Assembly: GCA_008534395.1 (NCBI GenBank)
Contig: SHMQ01000013.1
Coordinates: 1-64,000, forward strand
From: Candidatus Acidulodesulfobacterium acidiphilum
GTDB taxonomy: Bacteria > SZUA-79 > Acidulodesulfobacterales > Acidulodesulfobacteraceae
Reading direction: 5' to 3'
Length of the DNA: 64,000 bases
The notes beneath the pieces were generated by a model, which saw only the letters and a program-made list of their open reading frames with translations, made no database searches and was not told the DNA's origin. Of the stretch, positions 8,816 to 18,523 are shown in pieces. Position 1 is the stretch's first letter; each line of letters starts with the position of its first letter. Both the position numbers and the translations under genes were made by a program.

Positions 8816-11062
8816 TTAAAAACTATTGCTGAATCCCGGGCCGCTCATAGATAAACCTGAATTAGCCGCTCCGGGCGAAATCATATTGCCGAAACCGTAT
8901 GTGCCTATTCCCCTTAAAATTAAACCGAAAGAAAAAGCCCATTGATGAAAATACGGCAGATTCATATAATTTGCAATAAAACCTATACATCCGGTTTGAT
9001 ATAAGACGCCTATTGAATTAGATATATCTTTATGAACAGTCAAATCTATATTTTCCGTCGTATTAACGCTGAAACCGCCGATTATATTTAAATTAGCCGA
9101 TAAACTGGCATAAGACAAAGTGTTCAGGTCGGTTATAGCGGACGTCGTCTGCGGAAAAAGATTTGCGTTAGTCGAATTAAACATATTTAAAGCCGATATA
9201 TACCCCTGGACGTCGTTTATTTCGGTGTAGCCTATGCCGAAAGAATCTTTTCTAAAATCGGTAATTTGCGAGTTTATATTATAATCGTGAAATATATAAT
9301 TATAATCGTCGTAACTGGCGTTGCCGAAAAAATACAGATTGGAAATCGGATGTACTTTAATTCTCGTTATAATATCGGAATTTGCATTATCGTAATTAAA
9401 ATAATTAACCGGATTAATAAAATTTCCCGAAATAGAATGGTACTGGTATAAACTTAATCTCAGCAAATTGCTTATGCCTTTATCGTTATAACCTTCTAAA
9501 TTAAAATTTAATCCGTATTTAAATGCGCTTTCCTTTGGAATATAATCCGTCTGGTCGATTAACGGAAGACCCGACTGATTAACAGGCTTTACAAGATTAT
9601 AATTTAAATAAGGAGTTAAAAAAGCTAAATAACCTGCGTTGTTTTTAGGAGAAGTCAAGTAATTATTAAACAGGGTAGTATTGTCGTCTATAGAAGCATA
9701 ATAAATCTGTCTGTTCTTGTCAGTCGAAGAAACGTCGTTATAGCCGTCCGTTATATTAAAATAGCCTGTATCCCTCACTCCTATCCTCGGCGTTATATGA
9801 ACTCCTTTTATTATATTTAAAGGCATATAAACCGAAGGGTAAACATCCAACCTTTCATCGTTTAAGTATGCCGGACTCCTGAAGACGTCAAAAGAAGAAT
9901 GCAGATTGAAATATAAAGGATTATTAAAAAATTTACCGAGTTCGGACTGTCCGTCTAAAGAAAAAGCAGGATACTCGTTCACCGTAGCGTAGTTTGGAAT
10001 AAACAGGTTATCGAGCCTCAGGAAATTCATTCTCGCCGAATAACTTTGAAAATCGTAAGTAGCGGAAAAATTAGAAGACAGCCTGTTTTTCGTCATCTGA
10101 TAAACGCTTGTAGAAAAATCTGAATAAAACGCATTATCGGAAGGAATGTTAAGATTAGTCTTAACCGCAAGTTTACCGAAAAAATCTATATTATGCGAAA
10201 ACAGCAGATAGCGCGTTAAGCTTGGGGACTTAGAAAGGCTTTTTTGGTCGTCGTTCTCGTGCATATAAAAACCGTAAATAGAACCGTGCGAGTATGGATT
10301 TAGGCTGTATCTGTATTTTAAAGAGTTGCCGTATCCTAAATAGCTGTAATAATTAAGTTCGTAGGTTAAATCCTGCGAACGTCCCAAGTCGAAATAATAA
10401 CCTTCTCCTGCCTGATAACCAGTAAGAGAGCTGTATCCGGCGGTAGGTATTAAAAGCCCCGAAGATTTTTTGGTTTTAATAGGCGTAACCATAAAAGGAA
10501 AATAGAGGATAGGAACGTTATGGATATAAAATATAGAATTATAAGAATAAGCATAACTGCCTTCGTAAATATCGCAAAAGGAAGAATAAAGTTTCCATGA
10601 AGGCGGATGCATTTTACAGGAAGTTAAATATCCGTCTTTGACCTGATAAAAACCTTTTCCTTTATGATAAATTTTTTTGCCGTAAACGTAAATATTTTTG
10701 TCGATGTAATGTATATGGGTATTATAAGTAGTTCCTATGCGGCTTTTTAAATAAACCTTTATTTTTTTGGCCTTAGTAACCGTTCCCTTTGAATTTACTA
10801 CGACGCGCCCGACGGCGACGGCGTAACCGGTTTTAAAATAATAGACTACTTTTTCGGCTTTGAGAATAAATTTTTTTCTCGTTATTATAACGTCGCCGGT
10901 AAAAGTATATGTATGATTATGTTTATTATAAACTACCTTATCGGACTTTATGTAAATAGGAACGGCTTTGCTATTAAGAGCATTGGAATTATTAACGCTT
11001 AAAACAAAAACTATTATAAAAAACGCAATAAAAAAGTATAAGCAAAATACTGTTTTTTTCAT
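8816..11062 (-). CDS. lptD: LPS-assembly protein LptD (OstA)
   Basis: Outer-membrane beta-barrel that, with LptE, inserts LPS in the outer leaflet. The 748-aa protein begins with a signal peptide (basic MKK, hydrophobic 5-22, likely cleavage near residue 28). The OstA-type periplasmic domain (about 33-150) shows repeats of the form VYNKHNHTYTFTGDV. The barrel starts near residue 180 after VPILYFPFMVTPIK, a strongly conserved LptD stretch. Cysteines are few (SCKMHPP, SSFCDIYEG, QTGCIG), so the disulfide pattern of E. coli LptD is not obviously kept. Its ATG overlaps the folC stop by 4 bp. Confidence 0.93.
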   Translation of the reverse strand: MKKTVFCLYFFIAFFIIVFVLSVNNSNALNSKAVPIYIKSDKVVYNKHNHTYTFTGDVIITRKKFILKAEKVVYYFKTGYAVAVGRVVVNSKGTVTKAKKIKVYLKSRIGTTYNTHIHYIDKNIYVYGKKIYHKGKGFYQVKDGYLTSCKMHPPSWKLYSSFCDIYEGSYAYSYNSIFYIHNVPILYFPFMVTPIKTKKSSGLLIPTAGYSSLTGYQAGEGYYFDLGRSQDLTYELNYYSYLGYGNSLKYRYSLNPYSHGSIYGFYMHENDDQKSLSKSPSLTRYLLFSHNIDFFGKLAVKTNLNIPSDNAFYSDFSTSVYQMTKNRLSSNFSATYDFQSYSARMNFLRLDNLFIPNYATVNEYPAFSLDGQSELGKFFNNPLYFNLHSSFDVFRSPAYLNDERLDVYPSVYMPLNIIKGVHITPRIGVRDTGYFNITDGYNDVSSTDKNRQIYYASIDDNTTLFNNYLTSPKNNAGYLAFLTPYLNYNLVKPVNQSGLPLIDQTDYIPKESAFKYGLNFNLEGYNDKGISNLLRLSLYQYHSISGNFINPVNYFNYDNANSDIITRIKVHPISNLYFFGNASYDDYNYIFHDYNINSQITDFRKDSFGIGYTEINDVQGYISALNMFNSTNANLFPQTTSAITDLNTLSYASLSANLNIIGGFSVNTTENIDLTVHKDISNSIGVLYQTGCIGFIANYMNLPYFHQWAFSFGLILRGIGTYGFGNMISPGAANSGLSMSGPGFSNSF

Positions 11063-12366
11063 TTATTTATCGAGCCTTTCGTCAATTTTTTAAATTCCCC
11101 TATCAAATAAAGAGAACCGCATATCAATATAATATCGTCCGCGCTCTTAATTTTTAATGCGGTTTCAAGAGATTCTTTTATGCCGCTGGAAAGAAATATA
11201 TCTTTAAAATATTTATTGTCTAAGGAAATTTTTTTTAATTCTTTAATTTTAAGCGCTCTTTCGTTGTTGCGCAATCCGGTAAATATAATTTTTCCGCCGA
11301 GCGTCGAAAGCCTTTTTAAAATCATGTTGTAGTCTTTGTCTTTCATAACGGCAAAAATAGTCACGAAATTATTATTCGGAAAAATTTTCTTTAAAGAAGC
11401 GATAAGTTTTTTAATTCCGTCGGGATTATGCGCTCCGTCTAAAATAATATCGTTATTTTTATATTTTATTATCTCAAAACGGCCTTCATTTTTAAATTTA
11501 AGAACGGCACTCTTTAATAATCCTTCGTTTAAATTAAATTTAAGAGCCTTAGAATAATATTTAGAAATAATTTCGGCCGCTAAAACAGCCAATTTAAGAT
11601 TGTCGTTCTGATATAAAGCAAAATTAGGATTTTTTATATTTTTTATATCTATATTTAACCCTTTATACTCGAAAAAAAAACTTTTTTTGATTAATTTTAC
11701 GGTATCGGACGAAAAAAACAAAGAATTTACGCCTAAAGCGTAATATTGTATAATTTGTCTTATTTTTTTATTTTTTTCTCCGCAAACGGCTATCGAATTT
11801 TTTTTTATAATTCCGGCTTTTTCGAGCGCAATTTTTTTAAGCGAATTGCCTAGTATATCTTTATGATCCGCCGATATATTCGTAATAACGGAAACTAACG
11901 GCTTTTTAATTATGTTGGTTGCGTCTAATCTGCCTCCAAGACCGGTTTCTATTACTGCAACTTCTACTTTTTTTTCAAAAAAATATTTAAAACATATTGC
12001 CGTGGTAAGCTCGAAAAAAGTAGGCTTGCCTATGTTTTTAAAAATATTTTCTTTATTCGTTATTTCATCAAAAAAACTACTAAGCCTTGCAACATCCGAA
12101 TCGCTAATCGTATCTTCGCCGACTATTATTCTTTCGTTAAAATTATCCAGATGGGGAGAGGTATATAAACCGGTTTTTAAACCGTGTTCTTTTAAAATAT
12201 AATATAAAAACCTGCAGGTAGAACCTTTCCCGTTAGTTCCGGCTACATGTATTATTTTGAGCTTATTTTGCGGGTTGCCGGCAAAATTCATTAACGCTTC
12301 GATTCTTTCCAATCCGAAATCCATAAAAAAATCGTTTAACCCGTTAACCTTGTATAAGCTATTCAT
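11059..12366 (-). CDS. folC: Bifunctional folylpolyglutamate/dihydrofolate synthase
   Basis: Adds glutamate to dihydropteroate and to reduced folates, ATP-dependent, cytoplasmic. The 435-aa Mur-ligase-type protein has the P-loop [11 protein letters not shown] (about 40-50), [12 protein letters not shown], and DGAHNPDG in the second domain. Both junctions overlap: 8 bp with accD upstream and 4 bp with lptD downstream, so translation is probably coupled. The accD-folC pairing is widespread in proteobacteria. Confidence 0.94.
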   Translation of the reverse strand: MNSLYKVNGLNDFFMDFGLERIEALMNFAGNPQNKLKIIHVAGTNGKGSTCRFLYYILKEHGLKTGLYTSPHLDNFNERIIVGEDTISDSDVARLSSFFDEITNKENIFKNIGKPTFFELTTAICFKYFFEKKVEVAVIETGLGGRLDATNIIKKPLVSVITNISADHKDILGNSLKKIALEKAGIIKKNSIAVCGEKNKKIRQIIQYYALGVNSLFFSSDTVKLIKKSFFFEYKGLNIDIKNIKNPNFALYQNDNLKLAVLAAEIISKYYSKALKFNLNEGLLKSAVLKFKNEGRFEIIKYKNNDIILDGAHNPDGIKKLIASLKKIFPNNNFVTIFAVMKDKDYNMILKRLSTLGGKIIFTGLRNNERALKIKELKKISLDNKYFKDIFLSSGIKESLETALKIKSADDIILICGSLYLIGEFKKLTKGSINK

Positions 12367-13201
12367 TTATGAGAAGCGTCAACAATTTTTTTAAGACTTC
12401 ACGCAAGTTTTTTCTTTCGACTATCATGTCTATCATGCCGTGTTCCAGAAGGTACTCCGACCTTTGAAACCCTTCCGGAAGGCTTTGATGTATAGTTTTT
12501 TCTATAACCCTGGGCCCTGCAAATCCTATTAAAGCTTTAGGCTCGGCTATAATAACGTCTCCTATAGTCGCAAAACTTGCCGATACGCCGCCGGTGGTAG
12601 GGTCGGTAAGAACGGAAATATAAGGCATGCCCGTCCTGTTAAATTCGGAAACTAAAGCCACCGTTTTAGACATCTGCATAAGAGAATAAATGCCTTCCTG
12701 CATTCTTGCTCCGCCGGAAGAAGTAAATATTATTACGGGAAACTTGTTTTCTATGGCATACCGAAACGTCCTTGCAATTTTTTCGCCCGCGACTCTTCCC
12801 ATAGAACCGCCCATAAAATTAAAATCAAACACCGAAGCGGCAACGGATATTCCTAGTATTTTACCGATGCCCGAAACAACCGCATCCGAAAGGCCGGTTT
12901 TTTCGGTATCTTCCTTAAGTCTTTCTTTATATTTTTTTGTATCTACGAAATTAAGAAGGTCTTGAGGCTTGATATCGTCGAATAATTCCTGAAAACTGCC
13001 CTCGTCGAATATCATTTTTATTCTTTTTTCGGCTTCTATCCTGAAATGATAGTTGCATTTGGGACATACCTCAAGATTTCTTTCCAACTCTTTTTTATAT
13101 ATAATTTCGCTGCAGCTTGGACATTTAATCCATAAACCCTCGGACACCTTGCCAGGCTTACTTTGTTCTTTTTTACCGTTTTTTGATTTAAATAAAAGCA
13201 T
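12359..13201 (-). CDS. accD: Acetyl-CoA carboxylase, carboxyltransferase subunit beta
   Basis: Zinc-containing beta subunit which, with AccA, transfers the carboxyl from biotin to acetyl-CoA to give malonyl-CoA. The 280 aa include the N-terminal zinc ribbon (C-x2-C at KCPSCS, second pair VCPKCN, about 28-50) and a crotonase-fold domain with GGSMG and [10 protein letters not shown], the acyl-CoA oxyanion region. It starts 3 bp after the trpA stop. accA, accB and accC are not in the window. Confidence 0.96.
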   Translation of the reverse strand: MLLFKSKNGKKEQSKPGKVSEGLWIKCPSCSEIIYKKELERNLEVCPKCNYHFRIEAEKRIKMIFDEGSFQELFDDIKPQDLLNFVDTKKYKERLKEDTEKTGLSDAVVSGIGKILGISVAASVFDFNFMGGSMGRVAGEKIARTFRYAIENKFPVIIFTSSGGARMQEGIYSLMQMSKTVALVSEFNRTGMPYISVLTDPTTGGVSASFATIGDVIIAEPKALIGFAGPRVIEKTIHQSLPEGFQRSEYLLEHGMIDMIVERKNLREVLKKLLTLLINE

Positions 13202-13204
13202 AGA

Positions 13205-14023
13205 TTATAAAACCGACCTTATATCCTTCGAAAATTCCGCTATTTTCTTTAATATAAGCTCTTTATCGTTAATATTGTCTTCTATAAACTGAATTATGCG
13301 CGAACCTATTATTATTGCATCGGAATGTTTTGCGATATCTTTTGCCTGCTCCTTCGAAGATATGCCGAAACCCACTCCGACGGGAAGAGCTGTTATTTTT
13401 TTAATCTCTTTAACATTTGACTTGACGGTTTCCGGAAGATTTTTTCTAGCTCCCGTAACGCCGGTTACGCTGACGTAATATACGAAGCCTTTCGCATATG
13501 ACAGAACTAGACGCATTCTGTCCTTATCGGTAGTAGGCGCAAGCAGAAAAATCTGATATATATTTCTATCTTCTATATATTTAGTAAATTCTCCGCACTC
13601 TTCCGGCGGCAAATCCACTACAAGAACGCCTTCTACGCCGGCTTCTTCGGCTCCTTCCGCAAATTTTTCGCCCATTACGAAAACCGGATTATAGTATGTA
13701 AACAAAATTACCGGAATGTCCTTAAAATCTTTTAAGCGTTTTATAAAATTGAATGCATCTTCCATAGCAATTTTATTCTTCAACGCTCTTTCGTACGACC
13801 GCTGTATTACCTTGCCGTCTGCCATAGGGTCGGAAAACGGAAAACCTAGTTCTATTATGTCGGCTCCATTTTCGGCTAAAGTTTTAGCTATATCTAAAGA
13901 CGTTTCAATATCGGGATCGCCTATTGATATAAAAGGTATAAAAGCTTTCTTTTTTTCTTCTTTCAGTTTTTTAAATACGACGTCTATTTTATTATTATGT
14001 TTGAAATTTATATCGTTCCGCAT
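13205..14023 (-). CDS. trpA: Tryptophan synthase alpha chain
   Basis: Cleaves indole-3-glycerol phosphate to indole and glyceraldehyde-3-phosphate; indole is channelled to TrpB. TIM barrel of 272 aa with the catalytic ELGFPFSDPMADG segment (Glu and Asp). The frame is open 14 codons further upstream into trpB. I choose the ATG at 14021-14023 because it lies 1 bp after the trpB stop, with GGAGGA 14 nt ahead and the usual start-to-PFISIGDPD distance. A longer form starting at 14065 would overlap trpB by 41 bp. Confidence 0.93.
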   Translation of the reverse strand: MRNDINFKHNNKIDVVFKKLKEEKKKAFIPFISIGDPDIETSLDIAKTLAENGADIIELGFPFSDPMADGKVIQRSYERALKNKIAMEDAFNFIKRLKDFKDIPVILFTYYNPVFVMGEKFAEGAEEAGVEGVLVVDLPPEECGEFTKYIEDRNIYQIFLLAPTTDKDRMRLVLSYAKGFVYYVSVTGVTGARKNLPETVKSNVKEIKKITALPVGVGFGISSKEQAKDIAKHSDAIIIGSRIIQFIEDNINDKELILKKIAEFSKDIRSVL

Positions 14024-14024
14024 T

Positions 14025-15236
14025 TTAATTATGCTCGTCCTCCGCACCGCTTTTGACTTTACCAAATTTAGTCGCCGAAAGATACTCCGAAATAGTATGC
14101 ATATCTTTATCGCCTCTGCCGGAAAGATTTATTACTACGGTTTTACCTTTTATTTCTTTTTTTATTTTTTCTAAATATGCTATTGCATGAGAACTTTCTA
14201 AAGCAGGAATAATACCTTCAAGTTTGCAAAGTTTTTGAAAAGCTTTAACCGCCTCTTCATCGGTAACGCTGTCGAAAATAATCCTTTTTTCGTCTGCGAA
14301 ATAGCTGTGTTCCGGACCTATACCCGGATAATCTAATCCTGCGGCAATCGAATGGGCATCTTTAATTCTGCCGTATTCGTCCTGAAGAAGATAAGTTTTA
14401 TTTCCGTGAAGTACTCCCGGCTTTCCTCCGGTAATAGAAGCGGCGTGCATTCCGGTTTCTATTCCATAGCCTCCGGCTTCTACCGCATAAATTTTAATCC
14501 CGTCATATTTTAAAAACGGATAGAACAACCCTATAGCGTTGCTTCCTCCGCCGACGCAGGCTATTAAAATGTCGGGGAGTTTCTTTAATTGTTTTAATAC
14601 TTCTTTGCCGATGACCGATTGAAAATCCCTTACTATTAAAGGATAAGGATGGGGTCCGGCAACCGTCCCTATCATATAATAGGTCGTTTGAATATTGGTT
14701 ATCCAGTCTCTGATAGCTTCGTTCATAGCGTCTTTTAAAGTCTGCGAGCCCGCCTCTACGGAATTTACTTTTGCGCCGAGAAGCTCCATCCTGAAAACGT
14801 TCTGTTTTTGCCTTTCCACGTCTTTTTTCCCCATAAAAACTTCGCAGTCTAAGCCGAATAACGCACAAACAGTCGCAGTAGCGACGCCGTGCTGTCCCGC
14901 TCCGGTTTCGGCTATAATACGCTTTTTGCCCATTCTTACGGCAAGCAGAGCCTGTCCGATAGTATTGTTGATTTTATGCGCTCCGGTATGGTTTAGATCT
15001 TCGCGCTTAAGAAATATTTCGGCGTCGTAAACCTTGGATAGTCTCTCTGCAAAATAAAGAGGGCTCGGTCTTCCTACATAATTTTTCAGGTAATATTTAA
15101 AATCTTTAATAAATTCTTTATCGTTTCTTATCTTTTTATAAAATTTTTCAAGTTCTATTACGGCAGGCATTAAAGTTTCGGAAATATATCTTCCGCCGTA
15201 TTCGCCGAAGTGACCGTTGTCGTCAGGCAATTTCAT
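14025..15236 (-). CDS. trpB: Tryptophan synthase beta chain
   Basis: PLP enzyme that condenses indole with serine. The 403-aa protein has the PLP lysine in [10 protein letters not shown] (about 86-95), the phosphate loop GGGSNAIG, and an N-terminus ([18 protein letters not shown]) of the TrpB1 type that partners TrpA. The start overlaps the end of trpF by 14 bp. The C-terminus is followed at once by trpA, as expected for an alpha2beta2 complex. Confidence 0.97.
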   Translation of the reverse strand: MKLPDDNGHFGEYGGRYISETLMPAVIELEKFYKKIRNDKEFIKDFKYYLKNYVGRPSPLYFAERLSKVYDAEIFLKREDLNHTGAHKINNTIGQALLAVRMGKKRIIAETGAGQHGVATATVCALFGLDCEVFMGKKDVERQKQNVFRMELLGAKVNSVEAGSQTLKDAMNEAIRDWITNIQTTYYMIGTVAGPHPYPLIVRDFQSVIGKEVLKQLKKLPDILIACVGGGSNAIGLFYPFLKYDGIKIYAVEAGGYGIETGMHAASITGGKPGVLHGNKTYLLQDEYGRIKDAHSIAAGLDYPGIGPEHSYFADEKRIIFDSVTDEEAVKAFQKLCKLEGIIPALESSHAIAYLEKIKKEIKGKTVVINLSGRGDKDMHTISEYLSATKFGKVKSGAEDEHN

Positions 15237-15912
15237 CCGCCACCCTCCTGAGGTTTTGAAAAAATAAACTCATCTTATCTATATTCTTTTTGCCGGGAAA
15301 AGATTCTATTTTTGAAGAAAGATCCAAACCGTATGGCTTAACTGACTTAACTATGCTTTCCACGTTTGTTTCGTCTATTCCGCCTGCTAAAATTATATCG
15401 TTCATATTTAAACCGTTAAGTAAATCCGTACTTACCCTTATGCCCGTTCCGCCGAACTTGCCGCCGTCTGCGGAAGCATCTATCAGAACGCTAACGCCGG
15501 CTTTTTTATATAATAAAATTTTATCGACATCGTCTTTAGTTTTAACGTGCACGGCTTTTATTATAAATTTTTTGTCTATGCCGAGCTTTTCTATATATTC
15601 TACCGGCTCGTTTCCGGACAGCTGAACCAGGTCTATATCGGCATCTTTAATAATTTTTCTTAGTTTCAAAGGGTCTTCGTTAACAAAAACTCCCGCAACT
15701 ATAACATTTCTTTGTGCCGATAAAAATTTTTTTACGGCATTTTCGCTCAGCCTGAGGTCTTCTATTAAAAATTTAGCATCTTCAGGCCGTATGTATCTCG
15801 GCGATTTATCGTAAAAAATAAAACCTATAGCGTCCGCCCCCAGCCTTAATGCTTGGCGGGCATCCGCCGCATTAGTCAATCCGCATATTTTAACGCTTGG
15901 AATATCAGCCAT
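15223..15912 (-). CDS. trpF: Phosphoribosylanthranilate isomerase
   Basis: Amadori rearrangement of PRA to CdRP, third step of the tryptophan branch. The 229-aa TIM barrel starts with VKICGLTN, the conserved active-site strand with the catalytic cysteine. The aspartate expected later is in the VLIDAS strand, and the phosphate-binding strand ILAGGI follows. It is a separate gene, not fused to trpC as in enterics. It lies 25 bp after trpC and overlaps trpB by 14 bp. Confidence 0.94.
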   Translation of the reverse strand: MADIPSVKICGLTNAADARQALRLGADAIGFIFYDKSPRYIRPEDAKFLIEDLRLSENAVKKFLSAQRNVIVAGVFVNEDPLKLRKIIKDADIDLVQLSGNEPVEYIEKLGIDKKFIIKAVHVKTKDDVDKILLYKKAGVSVLIDASADGGKFGGTGIRVSTDLLNGLNMNDIILAGGIDETNVESIVKSVKPYGLDLSSKIESFPGKKNIDKMSLFFQNLRRVADEIA

Positions 15913-15937
15913 AATTCCCGTAATCCATAATGTTCGT

Positions 15938-16768
15938 TTACTGGATATAATCGTTATCCAAGGAATACGGCGACAGAAAATTTTTTAACGTTTCGGCGGC
16001 ATTTGAGGAAACAACCAGCGCTTCGCCGACAAGAAAGGAGTTTACTCCTCTTTTCATAAGCATCTCGATATCGTTCCTGCCGTTAATTCCGCTTTCGGCT
16101 ACGATAAGTTTTCCGACAGGTATTCTTTCGGCTAAATTAGCCGTTTTAAATAAATCCGTTTTAAACGTTCTTAAATCCCTGCTGTTTATTCCTATAATTT
16201 CGGCATTATATTTATAAGCAATTTCCAACTCGCCTTCGTCCGATATTTCGGTAAGGACGTCTAACGAAAGTTCGTCTGCAAGTGCAAGCAATTTTTTATA
16301 TTCCGGTTCTTTTAACGCTTTAATAATCAATAAAATAGCGTCCGCTCCGATTAATTTAGATTCAAAAACCTGGATTTCGTCTATAATAAAATCTTTTCTC
16401 AAAACGGGAAGGCTTACCTTATCCCGAACTTTTGCAATATCGGACGGACTGCCCATAAAAAATTTTTTATCCGTAAGAACGGAGATAGCGCTTGCTCCTC
16501 CTTCCTCGTAAAGCAATGCAAGCTCTTCGGGTTTATAATTTGCCGAAAGAAGTCCTTTTGAAGGAGATGCCTTTTTAACCTCCGCTATAATACTGCAAAT
16601 CCGGTAAGAAACGGCCTCTCCGTTAGACCTTGGCTTTAAGGCGTCTTTTAAACTCCTTCTGCCGTTAAAAAAATTTAATGCCTTGCTTTTATAAGCAGAT
16701 TCGTCTATGGACGACTTAAATTTTTCTACTTCTTTCTTCTTTTCATTTAATATGTCGTCTAATATCAT
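15938..16768 (-). CDS. trpC: Indole-3-glycerol phosphate synthase
   Basis: Ring-closing decarboxylation of CdRP to indole-3-glycerol phosphate. The 276-aa TIM barrel has the N-terminal helical cap (MILDDILNEKKKEVE), the catalytic AEVKKASPSKG strand, VLRKDFIID, IGINSRDL and the phosphate site AESGI...FLVGEALV. It lies between trpD (24-bp gap) and trpF (25-bp gap) and is monofunctional. Confidence 0.95.
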   Translation of the reverse strand: MILDDILNEKKKEVEKFKSSIDESAYKSKALNFFNGRRSLKDALKPRSNGEAVSYRICSIIAEVKKASPSKGLLSANYKPEELALLYEEGGASAISVLTDKKFFMGSPSDIAKVRDKVSLPVLRKDFIIDEIQVFESKLIGADAILLIIKALKEPEYKKLLALADELSLDVLTEISDEGELEIAYKYNAEIIGINSRDLRTFKTDLFKTANLAERIPVGKLIVAESGINGRNDIEMLMKRGVNSFLVGEALVVSSNAAETLKNFLSPYSLDNDYIQ

Positions 16769-16792
16769 CGTTATATTTTTATATTCTATTAT

Positions 16793-17833
16793 TTAAGCAT
16801 TAGTTACTTCTATAAGATTTTGCAAAGCCTTTAACGCCCTGCCGGATTCTATAGAATTTCTCGCCTCTTTAAAAGCGTCGTTTAAATTATCAGCTTTACC
16901 GGCAACTATAATTGCAAAACCTGCGTTTAAAATTGCGATGTCTGTTTTAGGACCTTTTTTGCCTGTTATTATATCATATAAGATTTTTGAATTTTCGGCA
17001 ACAGATAAAGATTTAAAGTGTTCTTCGCTAAACAACTCAAAACCGTATTCTTCGGGGTTAAATTCAAAATATTCAACTTCCCCTTTATCGTTTAATTTAT
17101 AAATATCGGTCACCGAGGACAGACTTATTTCGTCCATTCCGTCTCTGCCGTGAACTACGAATGCCTGATCAATGTTTAACAGCTTCAACGCTTTTATAAC
17201 TTTTTCGGACAGGTCTCCGGAATATACTCCCATTATCTGTCTTTTTGCGCCAAAAGGATTCGTAAGAGGGCCAAGTATATTAAAAATCGTTTTAAATCCC
17301 AATTCTTTCCTGACCGGCGCCGCATATTTCATTGCGGAATGAAATTTAGGAGCAAATAAGAAACCTATATTTGCATACTCTATAGACTCGATTACCCGTT
17401 CTGCTTCCAAAGATATATTAACGCCAAGTTCCTTAAGGACGTCCGCGCTGCCGGATTTAGAAGATACCGCATAATTGCCGTGCTTTGCAATCTTTACGCC
17501 TGCGCCTGCCGCAATAAAAGCAGAACACGTCGAAATGTTAAACGTATTCTTGGAATCTCCTCCGGTTCCGCACGTATCCACCAAGTTTTTTTTATATTCT
17601 TCGCCGATGCCCGCAGATGACGACAGGGCATTTTCTCTCATAGCGATTGCCGCTCCGGCAATTTCTTCGACGGTTTCGCCTTTTATTTTTAGAGAGGTCA
17701 ATAACGATGCTATCTGCGCTTGCGTAAGCAGGCCTTTTAATATTGCGTTAAATATTTCGTAAGATTCATCCCTTTCTAAAGAATAGCCGGAAGCCGCTCT
17801 AAGCAGTATTTCTTTTATTAACTTTTCTTCCAT
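16793..17833 (-). CDS. trpD: Anthranilate phosphoribosyltransferase
   Basis: Transfers phosphoribose from PRPP to anthranilate. The 346-aa protein has the PRPP motif GTGGDSKNTFNIST (about 90-103), then KHGNYAVSSKSGSADVL and the KFHSAMKYAAPVRKELG segment that binds anthranilate. It is not fused to the TrpG amidotransferase; trpG is separate, 22 bp upstream. Length is normal. Confidence 0.95.
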   Translation of the reverse strand: MEEKLIKEILLRAASGYSLERDESYEIFNAILKGLLTQAQIASLLTSLKIKGETVEEIAGAAIAMRENALSSSAGIGEEYKKNLVDTCGTGGDSKNTFNISTCSAFIAAGAGVKIAKHGNYAVSSKSGSADVLKELGVNISLEAERVIESIEYANIGFLFAPKFHSAMKYAAPVRKELGFKTIFNILGPLTNPFGAKRQIMGVYSGDLSEKVIKALKLLNIDQAFVVHGRDGMDEISLSSVTDIYKLNDKGEVEYFEFNPEEYGFELFSEEHFKSLSVAENSKILYDIITGKKGPKTDIAILNAGFAIIVAGKADNLNDAFKEARNSIESGRALKALQNLIEVTNA

Positions 17834-17855
17834 AAAATCTCAATATATTACATTT

Positions 17856-18422
17856 TTAAACAGATAAAAAATTATTTATTAACTGTTTGCCGTGAGAGGT
17901 TAGAATAGATTCGGGATGAAATTGAACTCCGAATACTTTATAACCTTTTACCTCTATCCCCATTATTTCGTTATCGCCTAAACTTATGGCGGTAACCTTT
18001 ATAGCCTCAGGCACTTTTTCTTTATTAATTACAAGCGAATGATACCTCGTCGCTTCAAAAGGGCTTGGTATTCCGCCGTATATTATCGAAGAATCGTGTT
18101 CGATGGCGGAAACTTTGCCGTGCATTATGTTTGCGGCGCGTATTATTTCGCCGCCGAATGCATATCCTATGGCTTGATGGCCTAAGCATATTCCAAGTAT
18201 CGGTATTTCTTTATAGAAACTTTTAATAACGTCGACTGTAATTCCGGCATATTGCGGAGATTTAGGCCCCGGAGAAATAACTATTTTTTCCGGCTTCATC
18301 TTTGCGATATCGGAAACGTCTATAGCGTCGTTTCTGTATACGACGGTATCGTAGTTTAGTTCGCCTATATACTGCACTATATTGTACGTAAAAGAATCGT
18401 AATTATCTATTATTAGTATCAT
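17856..18422 (-). CDS. trpG: Anthranilate synthase glutamine amidotransferase component
   Basis: Class I glutaminase that supplies ammonia to TrpE. The 188-aa protein has the catalytic triad: the cysteine in GICLGHQAIGYAFGG (about 78-92), and His and Glu in FHPES (about 167-171). NYDSFTYN is at the N-terminus. The same subunit could also serve p-aminobenzoate synthase if no separate pabA exists. A 101-bp gap separates it from trpE, the loosest junction of the trp group. Confidence 0.95.
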   Translation of the reverse strand: MILIIDNYDSFTYNIVQYIGELNYDTVVYRNDAIDVSDIAKMKPEKIVISPGPKSPQYAGITVDVIKSFYKEIPILGICLGHQAIGYAFGGEIIRAANIMHGKVSAIEHDSSIIYGGIPSPFEATRYHSLVINKEKVPEAIKVTAISLGDNEIMGIEVKGYKVFGVQFHPESILTSHGKQLINNFLSV

Positions 18423-18523
18423 TTTAATATATTATATCGAAATAATGCCGTTGTCAAAGTATTCTTTAACCTTTAATTCTGTATTGAAAAAGATGTCAGA
18501 TAATTTTACGCCTTTTTTATAAT

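Noticed and set aside
13205-14065. Longer trpA start at 14065
   Set aside because: It would overlap trpB by 41 bp and add residues absent from the family. The ATG at 14023 has better context.
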